Part shown: in pieces, positions 8,209 through 17,776 of the stretch
Layout of the letters: every line of letters starts with the position of its first letter
Numbering within the stretch: position 1 is the stretch's first letter
Assembly (NCBI GenBank): GCA_965116015.1
Contig: OZ220477.1
Span: 1,984,001 to 2,048,000, forward strand
Direction of reading: 5' to 3'
Length of the DNA stretch: 64,000 nt
Origin: S5-327 sp965116015
GTDB taxonomy: Bacteria > Chloroflexota > Dehalococcoidia > Lucifugimonadales > Australimonadaceae
Notes under the pieces: generated by a model
The model's database searches: none
The model's input: the letters and a program-made list of their open reading frames with translations, nothing else
Told to the model about the DNA's origin: nothing
Translations under genes and position numbers: made by a program

Positions 8209-10680
8209 CTAGAGAACGTGCGCTGGGTCGATGTCCACGCGCCAGGCGGAGGGAATATCCGCCTTGTCAAGGAGCGCGCGCGGCTCGGGCGCGCGCACGA
8301 TGATGTGCCATTGCCAGTTGTTCTGCTGTCGCGGGGGGTATGTCGGCGCCGGCCCGACAATCTCCGCCTCCCGCATATCCCACTCGCGCTGAACGCGGCG
8401 CAGCAAGCCTCCGAGCCGCGACGCCTCCGCTGCTGCCGCCTTCCGCCCTGAGCTCCCGAAGCGCAGCCTGGCAATCTTATTGAATGGCGGATTCCCCAGG
8501 CTGCGTCGGCGTTCCACCTCTTTGTCGAAAAATGCGGCGTAGTCCTGCGCGGCGGCAGTCTGCACCGCGTAGTGATCAGGAATGTACGTCTGCACAATGG
8601 CTCGCCCGGGCGCCCCTCCTCTGCCGGCGCGCCCTGCAACCTGCGTGAGCAACTGAAACGTCCGCTCCGCAGCTCGGAAGTCGGGCATATGCAAACCCAC
8701 ATCCGCTAGCACAACGCCCACAAGATCGACGGTCGGAACATCTAACCCTTTAGCCACCATCTGCGTCCCGACCAGAACATTCGCCTTGCCGGAGGCGAAC
8801 TCCTTCAGTAGCCGTTCGTGGGCGCCCGCGCTCCCTGCCGTGTCGCTGTCCCACCGCAACACGCGCGCCTCGGGCGCTAGCTGAGCCACCTCGTCGGCGA
8901 CGCGCTGCGATCCTAGCCCCAGGTAACGGATGCGGTCGCTCCTGCACTGCGGACAACGTGATGGAACGTCGCGTCGGCTCCCGCAGTAATGACACAGGAG
9001 CCACTCGCCGCGCCTCGCTCCCCCGTCGTCTGGAGCCGTGGCATACCTGTGGTGCGTGAACGAGACGAGGCATCGCGGGCACGTCATCGCATGCCCGCAG
9101 CTCCGGCATGAGACCACAGTGGCGGCGCCGCGGCGGTTTATGAAGAGAACAGCCTGCCGCTTTGCCGCTAGCGTCTCCTGGAGCGCGTCGCCCAGCAGAC
9201 CGCAGAAGATGCCGCGATTGCCCCGCCGCAGCTCTTCGCGCATATCGACGATCTGGACGCGGGCAAGGCTCCCAGCCGCGCCGGACGGTTCGAGTCGCGC
9301 CGGCAGCTCGAGCTTGCCGATGTCGCCGTGCTTGGCCCTGTAGGCGGTCGTCACATCAGGCGTTGCGCTCCCAAGCAGCAGCACGGCCCCTGTGAGAGCC
9401 GAAAGACGCCGGGCAACCTCGCGGGCATGGTAGGCCGGCGACGGCTCTTCCTGCTTGTAAGACCCCTCGTGCTCCTCATCGAGCGCTATTAGACCAAGGT
9501 TGCCGACGGGAGCGAACAACGCGCTGCGCGGCCCAACCACAACATCGCGTTCGCCGTTGAAAACGCGACGCCACTCCGCCGCCCGTCGCCCTGCGGCGAT
9601 GCCGCTGTGCAGCACAGCCACCCGCCCCGGAAAGCGAGACTCAAATCGTTGCAACATCTGCGGCGTCAGCGCAATCTCCGGAACGAGCACAATAGCCCGC
9701 CGCCCCGTCTCGAGACAGTGGGCGACAGCTTGCAGATACACTTCTGTCTTGCCGCTCCCCGTAACGCCGTGCAACAGCCACTCGCGGGGATGCGCAGCGG
9801 AACAATCGAGGCTGCCGTTGATAGCGGCCAGCGCCCGTTGCTGCGCCGCTGTCGGCAGCAACGGCGATACAGGAGCGTCGGGCGCAGGCGGCGAGGCGCG
9901 GACGAGATTCGCCAACCCCTCTGCAACGAGCGCTCTCACCGCTACTGCGCCGAATTGCCTGCGGGCTGACGACGCATCGAGAGGCTTGCCCTTAAGAAGC
10001 TCGCCGATGAGCGCAACCCGGCGTTGAGCCCGCGGGTGGGCATCGGCATAGACGCGCAGCTCCCCAGGCGGCTTGGCCGCCGTCAGCGCCTGCCGTTCCA
10101 TGGCTTTCTTCGGAAAAGACGCTACGGAACAAAGCTCCTCAACTGCTGCGCCAGATTCCACCAAGGCGCGAATCGCGTTCCGCGTCCACGACCCTAGCGT
10201 TCGCTCAAGCCTGCTGATCCGCAGACGGCGACTGCCTGAGCGCAGATGCGCGAGAAGTTGCCGCGCTCCGGGTCCGAGCCGATCGGGGTCGGCGGGCTCT
10301 CCCACGAGCCGCACGTAGGTGTGCGAACGCATACGCAAGTCGGGAGGGAGCATCAACGCAATGGCGTCGTACAGAGGCGACATATAGTAGTCAGCAATCC
10401 ACTGCGCAAGCTCTAGCCGCTCTGGAGCCAGCAGCGGCTCCGGAGCCGCTAGCGACTCCACTGGCTTGGCGTAGCCGGCGCTCGTCGTGTCGCTCTGCGC
10501 GACCACAACGCCGTGCGCCGTGCGCGAACCGAACGGCGCGCGCACGAGGCAGCCCGGCCGCAGATCGAGCTCAGGCGGCGCTGAGTAGGTGAATGTGGCC
10601 GGCATCCTGACTGGCGCGTCAATCGCCACCTCGACGAAAGGAGCAGGACGCGTTCTCACGTTTGCGGGAGCTGCGGCCAT
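8209..10680 (-). CDS. priA: Primosomal protein N' (replication restart helicase)
   Basis: About 823 residues from the ATG at 10680 (MAAAPANV); an in-frame ATG at 10728 would add 16 residues, and the frame stays open further upstream without family similarity. It has an N-terminal 3'-DNA-binding domain (FVEVAIDAPVRMPATFTY), Walker A GVTGSGKTEVYLQA, DEXH box LIALDEEHEGSYKQEE, and the zinc module with four Cys pairs (CRSC, CPRC, CHYC, CPQC). GLGSQRVADEV and QVAGRAGRGGAPGRAIVQT are helicase lobe 2 motifs. PriA reloads the replisome at stalled forks. Confidence 0.95.
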   Translation of the reverse strand: MAAAPANVRTRPAPFVEVAIDAPVRMPATFTYSAPPELDLRPGCLVRAPFGSRTAHGVVVAQSDTTSAGYAKPVESLAAPEPLLAPERLELAQWIADYYMSPLYDAIALMLPPDLRMRSHTYVRLVGEPADPDRLGPGARQLLAHLRSGSRRLRISRLERTLGSWTRNAIRALVESGAAVEELCSVASFPKKAMERQALTAAKPPGELRVYADAHPRAQRRVALIGELLKGKPLDASSARRQFGAVAVRALVAEGLANLVRASPPAPDAPVSPLLPTAAQQRALAAINGSLDCSAAHPREWLLHGVTGSGKTEVYLQAVAHCLETGRRAIVLVPEIALTPQMLQRFESRFPGRVAVLHSGIAAGRRAAEWRRVFNGERDVVVGPRSALFAPVGNLGLIALDEEHEGSYKQEEPSPAYHAREVARRLSALTGAVLLLGSATPDVTTAYRAKHGDIGKLELPARLEPSGAAGSLARVQIVDMREELRRGNRGIFCGLLGDALQETLAAKRQAVLFINRRGAATVVSCRSCGHAMTCPRCLVSFTHHRYATAPDDGGARRGEWLLCHYCGSRRDVPSRCPQCRSDRIRYLGLGSQRVADEVAQLAPEARVLRWDSDTAGSAGAHERLLKEFASGKANVLVGTQMVAKGLDVPTVDLVGVVLADVGLHMPDFRAAERTFQLLTQVAGRAGRGGAPGRAIVQTYIPDHYAVQTAAAQDYAAFFDKEVERRRSLGNPPFNKIARLRFGSSGRKAAAAEASRLGGLLRRVQREWDMREAEIVGPAPTYPPRQQNNWQWHIIVRAPEPRALLDKADIPSAWRVDIDPAHVL

Positions 10681-11062
10681 TGCCGAACCGCCGAACGTCG
10701 CAACCAAAAGAGACGCCTCCTTAGCCATTGCGCGCCGGCGGGATGAAGCCCGCCCAATCATCCGCTCCCCCATCAAGAATACAGAGGACAAGACAGGAGA
10801 GTGAAAGCTCCTAGCCTGAGCGTACGAGTGCCGCCGCTCTGGCGCAAGCAGTCGCTGTCCCAAGCGACCTTGGCCCGCCCCGCTGCTATACTGCAATTCG
10901 CGTCGCTGTCTCTGCGCGCTGCGCCTGACTCCCTGGCAGCGAGAACCCATAGCGGCCCTTCAAGGAAGCTAGTGGGTTGCCTGAGTCGCAGTGAGCGCTT
11001 GCTTCCCATCGTGCTCGCCGCCCCCTCAGGAACGTAGAGAACGCCCTCTCAACAGCACGATC
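10681..11062. other. Divergent intergenic region priA / lipA
   Basis: About 380 bp between the likely priA and lipA starts. The priA frame continues through part of it without recognisable domain content. I see no RNA gene or clear promoter boxes. It presumably holds both divergent promoters. Confidence 0.4.
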
Positions 11063-11950
11063 ATGACAACATCCCAACACCCCAAACGGCTCCCGGAATG
11101 GCTGAAAGTTCCCTGGCCCGGTGGCGATAACTACCTCCAAGTTCGCCGCCTGCTGCGAACTGCTGAACTGCACACCGTATGCGAAGAGGCGCGCTGCCCC
11201 AACATCGGCGATTGCTGGGAGCGCAAGGCCGCAACCTTTATGGTGCTCGGCGACGTTTGCACTCGCGCCTGCCGCTACTGCGCCGTTGCGAGCGGCAAAC
11301 CCGCAGCTCTCGATCGCGAAGAGCCTGCGCGGCTCGCCCGCGCCGTCGCGCGCCTCGGCCTCGAATACTGCGTCATCACTTCTGTTGACCGCGATGACCT
11401 CGCCGACGGCGGAGCGTTCATCTTCGCAGAGTGCATACGCCAAGTGCGCCGACTCGCGCCAGAGTGCGCGGTGGAAACGCTAACGCCAGACTTCGCCGGT
11501 AACGAGTCCGCGCTCCGCGTCGTGCTGGAAGCTGGCCCTGCGGTGTTCAACCACAACATCGAAACAGTTCGCCGCATATTCAAGAGCGTGCGAGCGAAAG
11601 GCGATTACGACCTTTCGCTGCGGCTGCTGAGCCGAGCAACCGAAATCGCGCCCAGCATCCCCACGAAGAGCGGCATTATGGTCGGGCTTGGCGAAAAGAC
11701 CAGCGAAACGCTCGACACGATGCGCGATTTGCGCAACGCGGGCGTGCGACTGCTCACTATAGGACAGTACCTGCGGCCGTCGCCGCAGCACGCAGTGATG
11801 GACAGGTTCTATCACCCGCGCGAGTTTGCCGCGCTCGGGCGCGCCGGCTACGAGATGGGGTTTGCCCATGTGGCGTCGGGCCCGCTCGTGCGCTCGTCGT
11901 ACCATGCCGGAGAGCAGCGCGCCGCCATCCCCTCCTCAACCTCGCCCTAG
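11063..11950 (+). CDS. lipA: Lipoyl synthase
   Basis: 295 residues from the ATG at 11063; the upstream in-frame codons carry no LipA similarity. Both iron-sulfur motifs are intact: the auxiliary cluster CEEARCPNIGDC (CX4CX5C) and the radical SAM CTRACRYC (CX3CX2C). SVDRDDLADGGA, the SGIMVGLGE region and the C-terminal VRSSYHAGEQ serine ligand region are also family features. The enzyme inserts two sulfurs into octanoyl-protein to make lipoate for 2-oxoacid dehydrogenases and glycine cleavage. LipB is not in the window. Confidence 0.96.
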   Translation: MTTSQHPKRLPEWLKVPWPGGDNYLQVRRLLRTAELHTVCEEARCPNIGDCWERKAATFMVLGDVCTRACRYCAVASGKPAALDREEPARLARAVARLGLEYCVITSVDRDDLADGGAFIFAECIRQVRRLAPECAVETLTPDFAGNESALRVVLEAGPAVFNHNIETVRRIFKSVRAKGDYDLSLRLLSRATEIAPSIPTKSGIMVGLGEKTSETLDTMRDLRNAGVRLLTIGQYLRPSPQHAVMDRFYHPREFAALGRAGYEMGFAHVASGPLVRSSYHAGEQRAAIPSSTSP

Positions 11951-12053
11951 CCCGCTTTGGAAGAGCGCCGGTCGCTCCTGCGCCGTGCCCCCTCGTCGCG
12001 TCCCTGCGGGAACGGGAGCCGCGCTCCATCCTGCCCCGTTGGGGAACAGCCGC

Positions 12054-14627
12054 TTAAACGACCGCGAATGTTGAACCAGAAGAGCCGCGGGAGACCTCGA
12101 TGCGGACAGGAAACGCCTCCTTGATGTCGTCCATATGCGTAATCACAAGGATGCGCTCGAACCGGTCCTCGATCGCCTTGATTACATCGAGAATGCGTTC
12201 ACGCCCCTCCGTGTCCTGCGTCCCAAACCCCTCGTCGATGAAGAGCGTTGGGAGCGCCGCTCCCGCTCTCCATGCAAGCAGCCTGCTCAGCGCGATGCGC
12301 AGCGCGAAATCGACGCGAAAACGCTCGCCGCCGCTGAACAACTCATAGGCGCGCGTCCCCAGCTCGTCAGCGATGAGCACATTCAGCGTCTCGATGGCTT
12401 CGCCCGCTTTTCCTGTTTTTTGCGTCTCAATCTTCAGCGACATCCTGCCGTTGGACATACGCCCCAGCAGTTCGTTCGCCTCGTCCTCTAACCGAGGGAT
12501 AGCCGCCTCGATGAGCAGCGCTTGCACCCCGCCCTTCCCGAAAGCAAGCGCAAGCTCAGCATAAGCCGACGCCTCGCTGGTGACTGCTTTCACCTCAAGC
12601 TCGATGGCTGCTGCCTCTTCAGCGGCGCGCTTAATCTCCTCCATTCGCTGCTGGAGCGATCCCCTGTGGACCTGTAGCGCGTCGCGGTCGCGTCCTGCGG
12701 CTTCTCGCTCCCGCGCCACTTCGTCGCGCTGCGCGACGTACGACGCCATATCGACGAGTTCCCGATCGATTGCCGTGAGCTCCGCCTCGATTCGCCCCCT
12801 CTCCGCCGCAGCCTCCGCAGCGCGGATCCGCGCCTGCTCGAGCGCGATTACGTCGTCTCCGAGCCGCGCCTGCGCCACCGCTAGCTCCTGCCGCTCAGCC
12901 TCCCAGTGCGACAAACTCTTGGCCTCCCGTTCAGCCTCTTCAGCGGCGTCCGCGTCGTACCCCAGAGCGTCAATCCGCCCACGGACTCCCAGCGCGGCAG
13001 CTTGCTCATCGCGAGCGTAGTTGCCGCTGACGATGCGCGATTCCATGTCGCGCAGCTCGGCGGTAGCGCTTTCGATTTCGCCTTCCGCGCGCTTTGCCTC
13101 CTCGCGCTGCACCTCAAGCCGAGCGCGCTCCGCGTCGAGTCGGGAACGCTCACGGTCGACAGCCGACTGAGCGCCCGACGCGGCCTGCTCGGCGTCGTGC
13201 GCCTGCTTTTCGAGCGCATCCGCGCGTTGCTTCTGTGTGCGGTACCGGGCTCGGAGCTCATCGATCTCCCGCTCATAGCTTGCGCGGATGCGCTCGACGC
13301 CCTCTTCCCCGAGTTCGCTCTCGCACAGTGGGCACTTGGCGCCTTGCGGATGCCCGTGGCCGAGCATCGCCAGCTTGGCATTCTTGTCGTTTCCTTCCTG
13401 CTGAATACGCTCGTTGTCCTCGCGAAGAGACCGAGCATCGAGCGCAAGACGCTGCCGCTCCTCAGCCGCGCGGGCCGCCGCATCGGCCTCTTCCCCGAGC
13501 ACGGCGGCTCGCTGTTCGATGCGGCTCAAACGATCGTTGATCGACGGCAGAGAATCAGCCCGCGGCGAGAGTTCCGACTCGATGCGCGTGCGCTGCGCGT
13601 TGGCGTCGCGCTGCAGCCCAGCGAAAGTCGCATGGATCGCTCGCTCCAGAGGCGCAAGTTCGCTCTGCAGTGCAACCATTGCTTGCGCGTCGGAGGCAAG
13701 CCTGCGTTGTCGCTCGCGCGCTTGCAGCAGCGCGGCGAACCCAGCCCCGATCTCCTCCGCGCGCTCGACGATCTCCCGCCCCTTGGCGACGCGGAGGTCG
13801 AGGTCGTCCGCCTCCGATTCGGCCTGCTTGCGCTGCGCGGCGACGCGCAGCCTCCGCTCCGCGAGATCGTCGCCCTCAGCCTTGCGGCGCTCGAGTTCGA
13901 CGACGCGCTCCATTAACCGTTCGAGCCGTTCCGATAGACCGCCGACAACTGCGTTGGCTGCCTCTAGCTTTCGGTCAGCCTCGCCGAGATCCGCTTCCGC
14001 CTCGCTGGCCTGAGCGGCGACATTGCGCCGCTGTTCGAGCAGCTCGCTCTTCCCCCCGAGAACGCTCTTCAGATCGCGAGCGTGCTGCTTGGCGCGCTCC
14101 TCTAACCGGTCGTACAGACCGAGTCCGAGCACTCTGACGAGAACATCTTTGCGGTTCGAAGCAGTGGCTGTCGAGAAGCGATCAGCGTCGCCCTGCATCA
14201 GGAACGCGCTGTTCACAAACGTGTCGTAGTCCATATTCACGAGGCGGACAATCTGCGCCTCAGTGTCTCTGATGCTATTGCCGGTGATGGCAGTGAACTC
14301 GCCGTCGCCAGCAGAAACGGCCAGTTCAAGAGAGCTTTTCGGAGCGCTGCGAGACACCGAGTAACGCCGCGTGACGCGATAGCGGCCGCCTCCGGCGTCG
14401 AACACAAGCTCGACGCGCATATCGTCCTGACCGTGATGCAGTAGCTGTTCGATGCGTTGGCCGCGCGCCTTTCCCCACAACGCCCAAGTAATCGCGTCAA
14501 GCAGCGCCGACTTGCCGTTGCCATTGGAGCCGCACAGGCACGCCACATGCACATCCTCGAGATGGAGGGTGGGCGCAGCATCGCGGTAGGAGAGAAAATT
14601 GCGGAGCGTCAGGCTAATAGGGAGCAA
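12054..14627 (-). CDS. sbcC: Rad50/SbcC-like DNA repair ATPase
   Basis: About 857 residues if translation begins at the TTG at 14627 (LLPISLTLRNFLSYRD). The open frame runs up to 14840, but those residues are unlike the family. An N-terminal ABC half has Walker A GSNGNGKSALLDAITWALWG and Q-loop FVNSAFLMQGDADRFS. Long Ala/Glu/Arg-rich coiled coils follow, with a central zinc hook CPLC. The C-terminal half has the signature FSGGERFRVDFALRIAL and Walker B LPTLFIDEGFG. With SbcD it would process DNA ends and hairpins. No sbcD flanks it: lipA is convergent and etfB divergent. Confidence 0.9.
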   Translation of the reverse strand: MLPISLTLRNFLSYRDAAPTLHLEDVHVACLCGSNGNGKSALLDAITWALWGKARGQRIEQLLHHGQDDMRVELVFDAGGGRYRVTRRYSVSRSAPKSSLELAVSAGDGEFTAITGNSIRDTEAQIVRLVNMDYDTFVNSAFLMQGDADRFSTATASNRKDVLVRVLGLGLYDRLEERAKQHARDLKSVLGGKSELLEQRRNVAAQASEAEADLGEADRKLEAANAVVGGLSERLERLMERVVELERRKAEGDDLAERRLRVAAQRKQAESEADDLDLRVAKGREIVERAEEIGAGFAALLQARERQRRLASDAQAMVALQSELAPLERAIHATFAGLQRDANAQRTRIESELSPRADSLPSINDRLSRIEQRAAVLGEEADAAARAAEERQRLALDARSLREDNERIQQEGNDKNAKLAMLGHGHPQGAKCPLCESELGEEGVERIRASYEREIDELRARYRTQKQRADALEKQAHDAEQAASGAQSAVDRERSRLDAERARLEVQREEAKRAEGEIESATAELRDMESRIVSGNYARDEQAAALGVRGRIDALGYDADAAEEAEREAKSLSHWEAERQELAVAQARLGDDVIALEQARIRAAEAAAERGRIEAELTAIDRELVDMASYVAQRDEVAREREAAGRDRDALQVHRGSLQQRMEEIKRAAEEAAAIELEVKAVTSEASAYAELALAFGKGGVQALLIEAAIPRLEDEANELLGRMSNGRMSLKIETQKTGKAGEAIETLNVLIADELGTRAYELFSGGERFRVDFALRIALSRLLAWRAGAALPTLFIDEGFGTQDTEGRERILDVIKAIEDRFERILVITHMDDIKEAFPVRIEVSRGSSGSTFAVV

Positions 14628-14899
14628 GCTCGCCTCGCGCCTGGGGATGCCGCAATAGTAGCACAGCCCCCGCAACCAGCCGCTCCAACGCCTCCCGCTA
14701 CGCTCTCCCCGCGCACCATCCCCGCAAATTCCCGCGAAAAACGAAACCTCGCATCCCGCTGCGCCCCTCCCAAAAGCGCTCTCAAAGACTCCTCGCGCCT
14801 TGCAGGAGGAGACGCGCAGCGCTAGTATCCCATTGTGCAATCTTTCTCAATCTGCGTTCGGATCCGGCCCGACGCAGGGAATAGCGAGGCCGGGCGCTG

Positions 14900-15697
14900 A
14901 TGACGCTGCACATCGTGGTTACGGCCAAGCAAGTCCTCGACCCGGAAACCCCGCTCTCCGCATTCAGAATCGAGGACAACAAAGTCACAGTCGCCGGCGG
15001 CATAGCCCCCGTTGTCAACGGCTACGACGAACAAGCTGTCGAGGCTGCGCTCCGCATCAAGGAAACTGCCGGCGACGCTGTCGTAACCGTGCTGTCGTGC
15101 GGCCCTGAGTTTGCCCTCGACGTCATAAAGAAGCCGCTCGCAATGGGCGCCGACAACCTCGTCCTCCTGCAAGATCCCGCGTTCGAGAACTCCATCGACC
15201 CTGCGCCGACCGTCGCCGCGCTCGCCGCCGCCATCCGCAAGCTCGGAGATGTCGACATCGTGATCTCGGGACGGCAGGCCAGCGATTGGGACAATGCGCT
15301 TGTGCCGTTCGGCGTCTCCGAGGAGCTCGGATGGCCCATCGCAACGATCGGGCGCAAAGTCGACGTGAACGGACGAACCCTGCGCGTCGAGCGCGTCCTC
15401 CCCGATGGTCATGAAGTTGTCGAAGCCGAACTCCCCGCTGTCGTCACCGTCTCCAGCGAGTTAGGCGCAGCGCGCTACCCCAACATGCGCGGCATTATGG
15501 CCGCTCGGCGTGTGCAGCCGACAGTGTGGAGCGCCGCAGACCTCGGCATCGATCCTGCAGCCCTCGCTCCAGCTTTCGAGCTCGTGTCGCTCATCAAGCC
15601 CGAGCGCGCCGTGGAAACCGAACTGATCGCCGGAGACGACGACGAAGACGCTGGGCGGAAGCTCGCGCTCCGGCTCCGAGAGGAACGGGTTATCTGA
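14900..15697 (+). CDS. etfB: Electron transfer flavoprotein beta subunit
   Basis: 265 residues, full length. Family features are VVTAKQVLDPETPLSAFRI, the NGYDEQAVEAALRIKE helix, AGDAVVTVLSCGPE, and IVISGRQASDWDNALVPFGVSEELG. ETF carries electrons from acyl-CoA and other flavin dehydrogenases to the membrane quinone pool through ETF-quinone oxidoreductase. Its TGA is followed immediately by the etfA ATG (TGAATG), the usual heterodimer arrangement. Confidence 0.95.
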   Translation: MTLHIVVTAKQVLDPETPLSAFRIEDNKVTVAGGIAPVVNGYDEQAVEAALRIKETAGDAVVTVLSCGPEFALDVIKKPLAMGADNLVLLQDPAFENSIDPAPTVAALAAAIRKLGDVDIVISGRQASDWDNALVPFGVSEELGWPIATIGRKVDVNGRTLRVERVLPDGHEVVEAELPAVVTVSSELGAARYPNMRGIMAARRVQPTVWSAADLGIDPAALAPAFELVSLIKPERAVETELIAGDDDEDAGRKLALRLREERVI

Positions 15698-16663
15698 ATG
15701 GCGGATGCTCTGGTCATAGGAGAGATAACCGAGGGCGTTGCAGCATCCACGACGCTCGAGGGAATCACAGCTGCGCGAACGCTCGGCGCCGAGCGCCTGG
15801 CTGTTCTGCTCGCCGGCCCAACCGCGCGGGACGCCGCGAAATCGGCCATCGCGGCAGGCGCTGATGTCGTCTACTCGGTTTCGGATGGCCCCGCGGCAGT
15901 CGGAGAGTTCGACGCAATCGTCGCAGCGGCTCACGCCGCTGCATTGAAATTCTCGCCGGACTACATCATCGGAGCCAAAACGCTCGCCGGGCGCGACGTA
16001 ATGCCGCGTCTGGCGTTTCGCCTCGGCACGGCGCTCGCGGCGGACTGCGCCTCGCTGTCGCTCAGCGGCGACGGCCGTCTCCTCGCAACACGGCCAACCT
16101 ACGGAGGCAATGCCGAGGCGACCGTCGCCTGCCTCGGATCCCCGGCGGTCGTGTCTCTCCGCCCAAAGAGCCTCGACGCGCAAGCGCCGGACCCGTCGCG
16201 CACAGGCGCTGTCGAGGAGCTGGCGTTCGAATCAGAAGTTCGCACACGAACCATAGAGCGTGTGGAGGCGAAGGCGGAAGGCGTCCGCCTCGAGGATGCG
16301 CGCGTCGTCGTGTCAGGCGGTCGCGGCCTCGGCGGTCCGGAGCCATTCGCGCAGCTGCGGGAATTAGCCGCAATGCTCGGCGGCGCCGTAGGGGCGTCGA
16401 GAGCCGCGTGCGACGCCGGATGGGTCTCCTCCAATTTCCAGGTAGGGCTGACAGGGAAAACGGTAACGCCCGATCTCTACATCGCGATTGGCATATCCGG
16501 CGCAAGCCAGCATATGGCAGGCTGCGCTAACGCCAAGACCCTGGTCGCCATCAACAAAGATGCAGGAGCGAACATCTTCAAAGAGTCGCGGTTCGGCGTC
16601 GTCGGCGACTGGCGAAAGACGCTTCCCGCGTTTATGGAGCAGCTTCACGAGCTGCTGGACTAG
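15698..16663 (+). CDS. etfA: Electron transfer flavoprotein alpha subunit
   Basis: 321 residues, full length. The C-terminal FAD domain is clear: VSGGRGLGGPEPFAQLRELA, GAVGASRAACDAGW, QVGLTGKTVTPDLYIAIGIS, GASQHMAGCANAKTLVAINKD and ANIFKESRFGVVGDW. The N-terminal domain pairs with EtfB. It starts directly after the etfB stop and is followed after 27 bp by a conserved-looking gene with a strong Shine-Dalgarno. No dehydrogenase or ETF-quinone oxidoreductase gene is adjacent, so the electron donor is unknown. Confidence 0.96.
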   Translation: MADALVIGEITEGVAASTTLEGITAARTLGAERLAVLLAGPTARDAAKSAIAAGADVVYSVSDGPAAVGEFDAIVAAAHAAALKFSPDYIIGAKTLAGRDVMPRLAFRLGTALAADCASLSLSGDGRLLATRPTYGGNAEATVACLGSPAVVSLRPKSLDAQAPDPSRTGAVEELAFESEVRTRTIERVEAKAEGVRLEDARVVVSGGRGLGGPEPFAQLRELAAMLGGAVGASRAACDAGWVSSNFQVGLTGKTVTPDLYIAIGISGASQHMAGCANAKTLVAINKDAGANIFKESRFGVVGDWRKTLPAFMEQLHELLD

Positions 16664-16690
16664 ACGGACTCTCCAAGAAAGGAGGCGGCG

Positions 16691-17134
16691 ATGGCAGAAT
16701 TCGACTACGACCGCGAGATGGCGGAGGTCCTCCAGTATGCCGAGGAGGCTGAAGTCGTGTGTGTCATCCTGCCCCTGGTGAACCAGTGCCTCGTTTACGA
16801 CAGCCGGAGAGAACAAGACGACCCCCCGCGCATCTGGGTGTCGGCGCCGCTAGGATCGGCGGAGCGCCGACTGCGCCACGTCAACCGCGCCCGTCCTCAC
16901 CTGCGGCACGCGCGCGAACTGGCCGTGATTCCGTGGAGCGGGTCCATTCACGGCTTGGAAGATTCCAGCGTCTGGGAGATGCTGCAGCGGCGTATGGAAA
17001 GCTCAGGCTACGCTGGCGCACAGGCTTCGTGCAGCCGCGCCCTGCGCGAACTCAAGCAGTGGGAGCGGCAGGCGATGATGGCGCTCATCAGCGGCCAGGG
17101 TCCGTACCACACCCTCTGGTCGCGGGGCGCGTAA
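16691..17134 (+). CDS. Hypothetical protein downstream of etfA
   Basis: 147 residues with a near-perfect Shine-Dalgarno (AAAGGAGG) about 6 bp before the ATG, so it is very likely translated. I do not recognise a domain. The chain is mixed alpha/beta with an acidic start (DYDREMAEVLQYAEEAEVV), a hydrophobic strand CVILPLVNQCLVY, and a helical C-terminal half rich in Arg, Trp and Met. It has two isolated Cys residues besides those in the N-terminal half, with no CXXC and no membrane segment. Co-transcription with etfBA is likely. Confidence 0.6.
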   Translation: MAEFDYDREMAEVLQYAEEAEVVCVILPLVNQCLVYDSRREQDDPPRIWVSAPLGSAERRLRHVNRARPHLRHARELAVIPWSGSIHGLEDSSVWEMLQRRMESSGYAGAQASCSRALRELKQWERQAMMALISGQGPYHTLWSRGA

Positions 17135-17143
17135 CGAGGTCGC

Positions 17144-17776
17144 TTACAGCCCCCTATCAGACCGGAGCGACTGACGGAACGCCCCGATCCGCAGCGCCAC
17201 AACCGCGTTCGTAACTACAGCGAGCGCGATGAGCGTCGCAACTCCCAGACCCGCAATCGCGCCGGCCATTACGCCAAGCATCCGCACATCCCGCGAGGCG
17301 AGCGACGTAAGCCCGCGATCGAACATCGTGCGCCGCTCATCGTCCAGCCGGGCCCGCGTGTACGTAACCGCGAACGACCCGGCGAGGGCTGCGAATCCCG
17401 CTATCCATGCGATGTCGGAGTCAGTTTCGTGCGCCGCCCAAACCGTGAGACCCAAAAGCACGAGCGCGTCCGAGTAACGGTCGACTACAGAATCGAAGAA
17501 GGCGCCGAACTTCGAGCCGCCCCCTGTGATGCGGGCAAGATCGCCATCGACGCCATCGATAACCGACGCCGCCTGCGCCAACAACCCTCCCACGATCGGA
17601 TAGCCGAGGCTGAACGTCGCTAGCGAGGCGCAGGCTATCCCCAAACTGAATACCGTAACAGCGTTCGGGGTCGCAGGCGTCCGCGCCAGCGCGCGGGCGA
17701 TAGGACGCGAGAGTCGGCGGTTCAGGCTCCGCGAAACGAGGCCGTCGTAGGGGCGCGATGATGCCGTGGTCGTCAC
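17144..17776 (-). CDS. CDP-alcohol phosphatidyltransferase family membrane protein
   Basis: 210 residues from the GTG at 17776, which overlaps the stop of the upstream nucleotidyltransferase by 4 bp (GTGA). The CDP-alcohol motif DG(X)2AR...G...D...D is seen in IDGVDGDLARITGG followed by FGAFFDSVVDRYSD. Several hydrophobic segments flank it (FSLGIACASLATFSLGYPIV, AWIAGFAALAGSFAVTY, and others), so it is an integral membrane enzyme transferring a phospho-alcohol from a CDP donor. Coupling to a sugar/inositol nucleotidyltransferase resembles IPCT-DIPPS pairs that make di-myo-inositol phosphate or inositol phospholipids. The exact substrate is inference. Confidence 0.85.
   Translation of the reverse strand: MTTTASSRPYDGLVSRSLNRRLSRPIARALARTPATPNAVTVFSLGIACASLATFSLGYPIVGGLLAQAASVIDGVDGDLARITGGGSKFGAFFDSVVDRYSDALVLLGLTVWAAHETDSDIAWIAGFAALAGSFAVTYTRARLDDERRTMFDRGLTSLASRDVRMLGVMAGAIAGLGVATLIALAVVTNAVVALRIGAFRQSLRSDRGL

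Noticed and set aside
12906..13916. 336-codon plus-strand frame opposite the SbcC coiled coil
   Set aside because: Antisense of a repetitive Ala/Glu/Arg coiled coil readily gives long open frames; no independent support.
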